Below are positions 1 to 5,280 of a stretch of DNA of 5,280 nucleotides, in pieces. The stretch comes from Planctomycetaceae bacterium (lineage in GTDB: Bacteria > Planctomycetota > Planctomycetia > Pirellulales > Pirellulaceae), in NCBI GenBank assembly GCA_024642765.1, contig JAHEAM010000299.1:1-5280 (forward strand), written 5' to 3'. Every line of letters starts with the position of its first letter. The first letter of the stretch is position 1. The translations under genes were made by a program, and so were the position numbers. The notes beneath the pieces were generated by a model. The model was not told the origin of the DNA. It ran no database searches and saw only the letters and a list, made by a program, of their open reading frames with translations.

Positions 1-1
1 C

Positions 2-223
2 AATGTCATGATTCTTGGTCTCGGTGCATTGCTCGCCAATTCAATTTGTCCGTGGCTGAAGCAATCAGTATTTACAGCGGCTGATGGAGTGACTGATTTC
101 CGCGGCTTGTTCCTGCTGCCAAGCATCATTGCCTTGTTGGCAATGTTTGCGCTTGCATTTTTGTTTCATCCACCGAAAACTCCCGTTGCTGAATCGACGA
201 GTAAATCAGGACCAACTCACTAG
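2..223 (+). CDS. MFS transporter, C-terminal end only (possibly nucleoside:H+ symporter-like)
   Basis: This is the 3' end of a gene whose start lies left of the window; 73 codons are visible, ending at TAG (221-223). The reading frame is open to the left edge, so the internal ATG at position 8 is probably not the real start. Seen: two hydrophobic segments, residues 1-19 (ending ANSICPWL) and about 37-60 (LFLLPSIIALLAMFALAFLF), separated by a short polar loop with TDFRG, then a hydrophilic tail rich in Pro, Ser and Thr. That fits the last two helices (TM11 and TM12) and cytoplasmic tail of a 12-helix major facilitator protein. The loop and final helix resemble planctomycete MFS proteins annotated near the NupG nucleoside symporter group, but this is from memory and the substrate is not supported by visible residues. 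The gene converges on the TPR gene, 105 bp away. Membrane transporter fragment: fairly sure; subfamily: weak. Confidence 0.65.
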   Translation, partial: NVMILGLGALLANSICPWLKQSVFTAADGVTDFRGLFLLPSIIALLAMFALAFLFHPPKTPVAESTSKSGPTH

Positions 224-328
224 AATAATGCCTACGGTCTTAGAATTCTGCAACTTTGCAATACTCGAATCAGGCTTGAATTATCGAACAGGCCCGTACC
301 GTTTGGTAGCCGAGCGGTTTCTAGGCGA

Positions 329-3325
329 CTAAGAATGATTTTCTAAGAGGTCTCGGTAAATTTTCTCGGCGTGTTTCCAGCGTGGCCAATCACCTCGTAC
401 GATCTTCATGCCGGCAGTCACGCGACCTTGCTCGACCCATCGGTCCAATGTGTTTTTGGGAACTGGACCGAACTCTTCGTTGTCAACACGTAGCACCCAA
501 GTATCGAAGGGGTGCTCGGCCTTCCATTCTTCACCTGTGTGTTTTAGTTTCTTGGCGGGGCGCACAACTTTGGGCTTTGGCATCTTTTGCATTCGATCTG
601 GCAGGAAGACCTCGGCCGGAGGAGCGCCGTTTCGACTCGCAAGCCACTCGTTCAACTCAGGAATCGTGAGGAATTTTTCGCTATGTGACTTGCTCAAGAT
701 AGCCAAGTCTCGTTTTGCCGATTCGTAATCCGCCTTTTGAATAAAGGCCAAGGCCCGAGCAAACCTGGCGGTTGCTGCCAAATCGGGATTTGCTTCCTTG
801 AGCATCTTTTTGCAGGCTGTAAAGTCATTAATTGCATACGCCGCCAAACCCATCTTGAAAAACGCTCTCCCGCGCTTCATCAAAATCTCGGCCAAATCCG
901 GTCCGACCTTGAATTGGTGCAACGACTTTGTTAGCCAAAGTACCGTCTCACGAAAGTCCCCCATACCGATCAACGCCGAAGCCTTGCCCAAGTAACTTCT
1001 GAGCGATTTCGGGTTCTTCATGATTCCTTTTTCGAAGTCTCGTGACGCCTCCTCAAACCGACCGGATTTCAACAATAGCTGACCCTTGCCAAAATGCGCT
1101 TCGGCCGAATCAGGGTTCAACTCGATCGCCCGGCTAAATTCCGTTAGCGCCAGATTGGGTTCATTCAACTCCACTAACGCATTTGCCTTAAGTCGCCGCG
1201 CTGCTGAGTTTTGTGGGTCTAGCGCAATTGCTCGGTCGAAACAGCGAATGGCTCGAGTTGTACGCCCCTCACGCATCACGATTTCGCCACGCAAAACGTG
1301 GTACCGCGCTTGACGTGGATCAAGTTCAATAGCCTTGAGAATGTCCGAGGAAGCCTGCGGGATCCTGTCCAGTGCGAATAATGACAATGCCCGATAGAAA
1401 CGCACTAAATGATGGACTTTGTCGCGATGCACTACATATGAAAAATCATCGACTGCAGCATGATGGTCACCGCTTTTTTGAAATTGTTGCCCACGCCTCA
1501 CTCGTGTTTCCAAATCGTCGGGAACTACCTCAAGCGCGACGTTAAAGTCAGCTATTGCTTGTTTCGCATGCCCCAAAAATTGATGAGCAAGACCGCGTGA
1601 ACGTACTGTTTGCACATCTTCATGTCCGCGTTCGATTTGTTTCGTAAAAAAGGCGACTGCTTTTTCGGCAACAGGACGGCCGAGTTGCATGTATTGTCTT
1701 GCAGAGCCTGGCCGGCAGGCAATCGCGCGTTGCAGCGACTGTATTGCCTGCGACCAATTCTCAAGCCTTGCGGCAACCGCAGCGGCCCAAATCCAAGTCC
1801 CAGCGTGACTCGTTCGCAAACTACTCGCCGATTCAAAGTCACCACCCGCAAGTTCGAATTGGCCTACTTCATACAAAGTTGTCCCTCGCAAAAACAAATT
1901 CTCGGCTTTGTCTTCCAAAGATGCGGCGAGATCGATCGCTCGAGTGAATTCATCGACTGCGGATTGATAATCATTTTCAGCGTATCGAATTCGTCCAGCG
2001 ACTTGGTGTGCCTCCGCATTGTTTGGCGCGAGTGCCAATGCTCGCTCCACCGAAACAATCGCTGATTCAAATTGTTTCCTTGCAAGAAAGGTCCGCGCCC
2101 GTTCCAGATTGACCGCAACACTCGTGGGGCAGACACGAATGGCAATCGAAAGGTCTGCCAATGCTCGATCTGTTTCATCTAAATCAGTGAGTACGCGCGC
2201 ACGCTCGGTCAACGCATTTGCATGTTCGGGAAACGAATGAACGAACGCCGACAGATCCTTGAGCGCCGCGCGGTGTTGCCCCAAACGCGACAGAGCTACA
2301 CCCCGCAATAATGTCGCCGGCATATAACCAGGAGCCTGCCTCAACAACGAATCGCAATCAGAAATACAAGATGAGTATAAGCGCAAATCCAATCGAGACT
2401 GGGCCAATTGCAATCGTTGGTCAATTGATTCTTCGGCAAGCCGTTCAACTTGTTCCAGGTCTTCGTGACAGGCCTCTGCTCCATCGAGGCGAGCCCAGGC
2501 CCTTGCGCGATCGAAATAGGCGGCACGTTGAATTGAGGCGTCCGCGCTCACGAGGGCTTTTGTTGTCAGTTTAATTGCTTGGTCGAAATCCCCTGCCCCA
2601 CCCGCGATTCGCCCCAGTCCAATCCAAGCCCAACCTTGGGTTGCATCTTGTTTCAAACAATTCTTGAAGTCGCGAGCGGCTTTGTCCTCCATGTTGGCTT
2701 GCATGTAAACCCACCCGCGTTGCCACAATGCATCATTGTCGCTTGGATTCGCAGCAAGAAGTTGTCCATAGAGAGACTTGGCCTTCCCCACAAAAGCTTT
2801 AGCCATTGCAAGGTAGGGGCCCTCATCCCCATTGGCTTGAGCAATGGCAATCTGAATATCGTCCATGGCATCGTGGTAACGTTTTTGCTCTGCTCGAGCG
2901 GCAGCGCGCCAAGCATAAACGCGCGACTCTGACCAACCGGTTTTGATCGATTCTGAACACGCGGCCTCGGCCTCTTTAAACTCTTTGGCCTTCAAAAATG
3001 CGTAACCGCGTAAGGCTGTTGCTTCACAAGCCTGTTGATTGGTCGCCTCTTGAAGTGCGCGGTTAATCCGCATTTGAGCGCCTTTGAAATCGCCGCGCTC
3101 GATTGACTCCGAAGCTGCAGAATAGTGCAAATCAAAACCAGTCAAGAGTTCATCGTGGGCAACGCCGTTTACTACCGCCCCATTTGACGCTGTCCCATTT
3201 GACGCTGCCCCACGGTTTGCTCTTGACCCGCTGCGAGCACTTTCAACTAAGTCCCAGCCACAATTATCACACGTGACTGAAAACTGCGCCAACGGCTTGT
3301 GGCATTCTGGACAAGTTTGCGACAT
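329..3325 (-). CDS. Zinc ribbon-TPR-GYF_2 domain protein (998 aa)
   Basis: Very long cytoplasmic protein with no signal peptide or membrane helix. Domains in order: a zinc ribbon at residues 5-22 (CPEC, ten residues, CDNC, so Cys5/8/19/22); a low-complexity Ala/Ser/Asn/Gly linker at about 30-56; about 22 tetratricopeptide units from about 58 to 880, the best-formed at 335-434 and 640-772 (for example RAIALDPQ and RAIELNPD); a basic Pro/Lys linker at about 905-940; and a GYF_2/DUF4339-like domain at about 941-995, with Trp943, the Gly953-Pro954 pair, and Trp980/Trp983. TPR superhelices bind partner peptides, and GYF-type domains usually bind proline-rich or other peptides, so a scaffold or adaptor role is inferred; no catalytic site is visible. 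The ATG at 3323-3325 is the first possible start, because an in-frame TGA (3326-3328) sits directly before it, and it keeps the zinc ribbon intact. Monocistronic, convergent with the transporter and divergent from the EF-hand gene. Its specific function is not recognised. Confidence 0.93.
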   Translation of the reverse strand: MSQTCPECHKPLAQFSVTCDNCGWDLVESARSGSRANRGAASNGTASNGAVVNGVAHDELLTGFDLHYSAASESIERGDFKGAQMRINRALQEATNQQACEATALRGYAFLKAKEFKEAEAACSESIKTGWSESRVYAWRAAARAEQKRYHDAMDDIQIAIAQANGDEGPYLAMAKAFVGKAKSLYGQLLAANPSDNDALWQRGWVYMQANMEDKAARDFKNCLKQDATQGWAWIGLGRIAGGAGDFDQAIKLTTKALVSADASIQRAAYFDRARAWARLDGAEACHEDLEQVERLAEESIDQRLQLAQSRLDLRLYSSCISDCDSLLRQAPGYMPATLLRGVALSRLGQHRAALKDLSAFVHSFPEHANALTERARVLTDLDETDRALADLSIAIRVCPTSVAVNLERARTFLARKQFESAIVSVERALALAPNNAEAHQVAGRIRYAENDYQSAVDEFTRAIDLAASLEDKAENLFLRGTTLYEVGQFELAGGDFESASSLRTSHAGTWIWAAAVAARLENWSQAIQSLQRAIACRPGSARQYMQLGRPVAEKAVAFFTKQIERGHEDVQTVRSRGLAHQFLGHAKQAIADFNVALEVVPDDLETRVRRGQQFQKSGDHHAAVDDFSYVVHRDKVHHLVRFYRALSLFALDRIPQASSDILKAIELDPRQARYHVLRGEIVMREGRTTRAIRCFDRAIALDPQNSAARRLKANALVELNEPNLALTEFSRAIELNPDSAEAHFGKGQLLLKSGRFEEASRDFEKGIMKNPKSLRSYLGKASALIGMGDFRETVLWLTKSLHQFKVGPDLAEILMKRGRAFFKMGLAAYAINDFTACKKMLKEANPDLAATARFARALAFIQKADYESAKRDLAILSKSHSEKFLTIPELNEWLASRNGAPPAEVFLPDRMQKMPKPKVVRPAKKLKHTGEEWKAEHPFDTWVLRVDNEEFGPVPKNTLDRWVEQGRVTAGMKIVRGDWPRWKHAEKIYRDLLENHS
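3179..3208. repeat. 15-bp tandem duplication in the TPR gene linker
   Basis: Two adjacent copies of cccatttgacgctgt (3179-3193) and the same sequence ending in c (3194-3208) differ only in the last base. On the coding (minus) strand they give the ASNG-type repeat between the zinc ribbon and the first TPR (residues about 40-49, ASNGTASNG), and a diverged third copy reads AVVNG. The unit is a multiple of three, so changes in copy number keep frame. This is most simply a slippage product in an unconstrained linker. Confidence 0.85.
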
Positions 3326-3331
3326 TCAAAA

Positions 3332-3337
3332 TCCGCC
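3332..3337 (-). promoter_or_regulatory. Weak ribosome binding site of the TPR gene
   Basis: On the minus strand GGCGGA lies 6 nt before the ATG at 3325. It matches a Shine-Dalgarno core (GGAGGA) except for one central C, and the spacing is suitable. A second identical GGCGGA is found 19 nt further upstream (3351-3356), with the palindrome TTTCTAGAAA between them. The in-frame TGA just before the ATG rules out a longer protein, so this site only supports a start already fixed by the frame. Confidence 0.4.
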
Positions 3338-3391
3338 GTTTCTAGAAAATTCCGCCCCATTCTTTGTGGCCGAGTCGTGGTGGCTATCACT

Positions 3392-3420
3392 ATTATCGCC
3401 CCATTCGTTTTTTGGGTCAA
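3392..3420 (-). promoter_or_regulatory. Sigma70-type promoter for the TPR gene
   Basis: Read on the minus strand: TTGACC (3420-3415), a spacer of exactly 17 bp, then GATAAT (3397-3392). Each hexamer matches the consensus at five of six positions. Transcription would start near 3385, leaving a leader of about 60 nt before the ATG at 3325. Position and orientation fit the TPR gene. This is a pattern match and not a demonstrated start site; planctomycete promoters are poorly characterised. Confidence 0.5.
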
Positions 3421-3558
3421 CTTTATTGGTGGTAGGAACAAGCAGTCAAAATCGCCAGGACCCGCAAACCAAGCCCATTTTCCCTTGTTATCAGCAAATG
3501 TGTGTCAATATCGCAATAACAATGATCTTTAACTTGAATTCCAAGTAGGTAAACTAAG

Positions 3559-3589
3559 AACTCCGAAACCTGACTTCAAGTTTCGAGTT
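3559..3589. repeat. Imperfect inverted repeat overlapping a candidate promoter
   Basis: The left arm AACTCCGAAACCT (3559-3571) pairs with the right arm AGTTTCGAGTT (3579-3589): eleven base pairs with two single bulged C residues and a 7-nt loop. As DNA it overlaps the -35 box and spacer of the plus-strand promoter candidate, so it could be an operator. As RNA it would form only on transcripts starting further upstream. There is no U-run after it, so it does not look like a terminator. Function is unknown. Confidence 0.45.
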
Positions 3590-3598
3590 TACTATTAT
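3570..3598 (+). promoter_or_regulatory. Candidate promoter for the EF-hand gene
   Basis: CTGACT (3570-3575, four of six consensus positions), a 17-bp spacer, then TATTAT (3593-3598, five of six). Transcription would start near 3605, giving a leader of about 112 nt before the ATG at 3717. A competing match is TTGAAC at 3618-3623, 17 bp before CTAAAT (3641-3646), which has a poorer -10 box. In an AT-rich region such matches arise by chance, so confidence is modest. Confidence 0.33.
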
Positions 3599-3716
3599 CG
3601 AGGCTTAATTTGGCAATTTGAACAATCTGAACGCCATTAGCTAAATGTCGGCATACTTTCTTTTTGATCGTCGCGACTTCTAAACACGAAAATCAGCACT
3701 GTTTTTTTGGTAATTT

Positions 3717-5087
3717 ATGTTCACAGGCTTGACAAAAAACATGCTCTCTAGGAACAGGTTCACTGGCTCTATGAAACATCATCTCAATTCGAAACAACAT
3801 CTCCATTCGATTCGGTCAAGCCTGATCGTCGCGGGTGTCGCTTTGTTGGTTTCTAGCTTGGCAAACTACACAATGGCCCAAGACCAACAGTCAGACAGCC
3901 AAGAACGTCAAAGTGGACGTGGTGGACGGGGCGGCGGCAGTTTCGATGCTTCTGAATACGTTAAGCGACTGGACCGAAACGGAAATGGTGTCTTGGAAGA
4001 AGACGAGGTTTCAGGCAGAACCAAAAGGTACATTGAAAGCCTGGGCATGGACGCAAGTCAACCTATGAAAGTAAACGATGTCCTCGCGAAAATAAACAAC
4101 AAGGTTGAGGCAGCAAAGAATACAACGGCAACACCGTCGTCAGGACAAACCCTTGTTCGCAAAGTACCCGGATTCGGTGTTGAAAAAACGGCTTCGTCGC
4201 AATTACCAAACTTCACAAGCTCGGCAGCCAGTGGTGGAAACCTTAGTCAATTCAGTGACGATATCAAGGAAGAAGTTGAATCAATCCTAAGGCGCTACGA
4301 CAAAAATCAAAGTCGTGCGCTCGAAGCGGATGAAATCAAAGCCGCTAGGTGGGGACAGCCAGCGCCTGAAGCCTCGGATTTGAATCACGATGGAATCTTG
4401 ACCGTCGACGAACTTGCTACTCGATATGCCCAACGTGCTAGAGCCACAAATGAAGCCGAGACTGCAAATTCGCAAAACAGTCAGCGCAGTAGTCGGTCAG
4501 GTCGGAGTCCTAATGAATCGAATGATTCGTCAAACACTGAATCGAGAAATCGCGATTTTGGTGGAAGTTCTTCATCCGAGGCAAGATCCTCTTCAGGTTC
4601 TTCCTTCGCCACAGACCCATCTCGTTATAGAAAGTACGCAGAAGGGATTCTTGACAAAAACGATACCGACAAAGACGGTAAACTGAGTAAAGATGAATAC
4701 AAAAATATCAAACGAGCTCCTGAAAAGGTGGATTCCGATGGAGATGGCTTCGTAACGATTGGCGAGCTAACTGACGGTTATGAACGTGACGCAAATGGAG
4801 GGACTTCAAGCTCAAAAGCGGAGTCTTCGGATTCAGGCGACAAGTCTACGTCTTCTTCCTCTTCGCGTGGTGATTCACGGTCACGGCGTAGCGGGTCAAG
4901 CGGCAGTTCGGGTGGTTCCAATAGCGACGGAGCGTTTTCTTTCAACTCCAATGACGCAAACGGTGACGGTCAAGTTCAGATGTACGAGTATACTTCCGAG
5001 TGGACTGACGAAAAGCTCAAAGAATTCCGCGCCTTGGATAAAAACGGTGACGGAGTTATTACCTCAGAAGAATATCGCAGTAAGTGA
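3717..5087 (+). CDS. Exported EF-hand protein with seven calcium-binding loops (456 aa)
   Basis: Probably a secreted or periplasmic calcium-binding protein of unknown role. Seen: a signal peptide with a basic, His-rich start and hydrophobic core at about residues 35-49 (SLIVAGVALLVSSLA), with likely cleavage after TMA (residue 54); an RGG-type stretch GRGGRGGG (67-74); then EF-hand loops at 86-97, 195-206, 221-232, 316-327, 339-350, 413-424 and 441-452. Six are canonical (Asp at 1, Asp/Asn at 3 and 5, Gly at 6, Glu at 12); the 195-206 loop has Arg instead of Gly at position 6. The last six form three pairs, separated by Ser/Arg/Gly-rich disordered linkers (about 240-300 and 360-408). No enzyme domain or membrane anchor is visible. 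ATG 3717 is the first start after an in-frame TAA (3711-3713) but lacks a Shine-Dalgarno; Met19 (3771) would give a more usual signal-peptide length. Stop is TGA. Signal and EF-hands: sure; function: not recognised. Confidence 0.93.
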   Translation: MFTGLTKNMLSRNRFTGSMKHHLNSKQHLHSIRSSLIVAGVALLVSSLANYTMAQDQQSDSQERQSGRGGRGGGSFDASEYVKRLDRNGNGVLEEDEVSGRTKRYIESLGMDASQPMKVNDVLAKINNKVEAAKNTTATPSSGQTLVRKVPGFGVEKTASSQLPNFTSSAASGGNLSQFSDDIKEEVESILRRYDKNQSRALEADEIKAARWGQPAPEASDLNHDGILTVDELATRYAQRARATNEAETANSQNSQRSSRSGRSPNESNDSSNTESRNRDFGGSSSSEARSSSGSSFATDPSRYRKYAEGILDKNDTDKDGKLSKDEYKNIKRAPEKVDSDGDGFVTIGELTDGYERDANGGTSSSKAESSDSGDKSTSSSSSRGDSRSRRSGSSGSSGGSNSDGAFSFNSNDANGDGQVQMYEYTSEWTDEKLKEFRALDKNGDGVITSEEYRSK

Positions 5088-5093
5088 TCTAAA

Positions 5094-5280
5094 TTAATTG
5101 CGTAAAACGTTTTCGATGACCAGCTGAAGGGTATTCGGGTCATACGGTTTCTGAATAAAAAAGCGGCTCCCAGCTGAGCGTGCTGCGCGGACAACATCGA
5201 TTCGGTCCGTGCCACTTAGAATCACGACAGGTATGTCAAGCGTTGTGCAATCATCGTTGAGCTGAGCGCAGATTTCTAGA
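5094..5280 (-). CDS. Response regulator receiver domain, C-terminal end only
   Basis: The last 61 codons of a minus-strand gene that starts beyond the right edge; it stops at TAA (5096-5094). The peptide IPVVILSGTD matches strand beta4 of a CheY-like receiver with its conserved Ser/Thr (Ser22 of the visible part), and AGSRFFIQKPYD matches beta5 with the invariant Lys (Lys44) followed by Pro and an aromatic. Helix alpha5 (NTLQLVIENVL) follows and the protein ends three residues later. Receivers take a phosphoryl group from a histidine kinase on an Asp, which here lies outside the window. Ending right after alpha5 means no C-terminal output domain, so it is either a single-domain regulator or the terminal receiver of a larger protein such as a hybrid kinase. 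It converges on the EF-hand gene with a 6-bp gap. Confidence 0.85.
   Translation of the reverse strand, partial: LEICAQLNDDCTTLDIPVVILSGTDRIDVVRAARSAGSRFFIQKPYDPNTLQLVIENVLRN

Larger units (their letters stand above)
3326..3716. other. Divergent intergenic region between the TPR and EF-hand genes
   Basis: This 391-bp stretch has no convincing gene; the short frames crossing it lack ribosome sites and recognisable protein features. It is more AT-rich than its neighbours and should hold the control regions of both flanking genes. I see a good promoter for the TPR gene, a weaker promoter candidate for the EF-hand gene, an 11-bp imperfect inverted repeat over the latter, a perfect 10-bp palindrome TTTCTAGAAA at 3339-3348 in the TPR 5' leader, and short palindromes ACTTCAAGT (3573-3581), TTAGCTAA (3637-3644) and GTCGCGAC (3670-3677). 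No riboswitch-like structure is recognised. Confidence 0.7.

Noticed and set aside
8..223. A stand-alone small two-helix membrane protein starting at the ATG at position 8
   Set aside because: The frame stays open to the left edge with no ribosome site visible, and the sequence fits the last two helices of an MFS transporter.
224..328. Possible terminator in the convergent gap, such as the small hairpin TACC-GTTT-GGTA (297-308)
   Set aside because: The stem is only four base pairs and lacks an A- or T-run on either side. The imperfect direct repeat tcgaatcaggc/tcgaacaggc (265-275, 284-293) is also too weak to call.
305..330. A stretch like the D-arm/A-box of a serine or leucine tRNA (ggtagccgagcggtttctaggc)
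   Set aside because: No matching acceptor stem, anticodon stem or GGTTCGAAT-like T-arm follows; downstream is the C-terminal coding part of the TPR gene. Coincidence.
1610..2065. 151-codon plus-strand open frame antisense to the TPR gene, and other frames inside the large genes
   Set aside because: They lie opposite strong TPR coding sequence, have no ribosome site and show no recognisable protein pattern; shadows of the real gene.
3503..3508. Perfect minus-strand TTGACA box
   Set aside because: No -10 box at 16-18 bp; the nearest match, GATAAC, is only 10 bp away.
3618..3646. Alternative plus-strand promoter TTGAAC-17 bp-CTAAAT
   Set aside because: The -10 box matches only half of the consensus; kept only as a competitor to the 3570-3598 candidate.
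4866..4877. RGDS motif (residues 384-387) in the EF-hand protein, reminiscent of integrin ligands
   Set aside because: It lies in a Ser/Arg/Gly-rich linker where such a tripeptide is likely by chance, and a free-living bacterium has no obvious integrin partner.

Overview
The window looks like a piece of a planctomycete chromosome (Planctomycetota, probably Pirellulales). This rests on style rather than a marker gene: a secreted EF-hand protein with RGG and Ser-rich low-complexity stretches, a very long TPR protein ending in a GYF_2-type domain, an MFS C-terminus of a kind common in that phylum, and weak or absent Shine-Dalgarno sites. There are no RNA genes, insertion sequences, CRISPR arrays or phage genes.

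Layout from left to right: (1) the last 73 codons of a membrane transporter on the plus strand, ending at 223; (2) a 105-bp convergent gap without a convincing terminator; (3) a 998-residue minus-strand gene (329-3325) for a cytoplasmic scaffold-like protein with an N-terminal four-cysteine zinc ribbon, about 22 TPR units and a C-terminal GYF_2-like domain; (4) a 391-bp divergent intergenic region with a good sigma70-type promoter for the TPR gene, a weaker candidate for the gene to the right, and an imperfect inverted repeat overlapping that second promoter; (5) a 456-residue plus-strand gene (3717-5087) for an exported protein with seven EF-hand loops joined by disordered linkers; (6) after only 6 bp, the convergent C-terminal end of a response-regulator receiver domain on the minus strand, running off the right edge.

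Nothing here proves that these genes form one pathway. Each appears to be its own transcription unit, and only the TPR and EF-hand genes share a control region, being divergent. The most distinctive features are the zinc ribbon-TPR-GYF_2 architecture, a hint that its TPR superhelix is built from an 11-unit super-repeat of about 374 residues, and the paired EF-hand modules spaced by RS/Ser-Gly linkers in the exported protein. I see no clear evidence of a new defence, mobile or RNA system.
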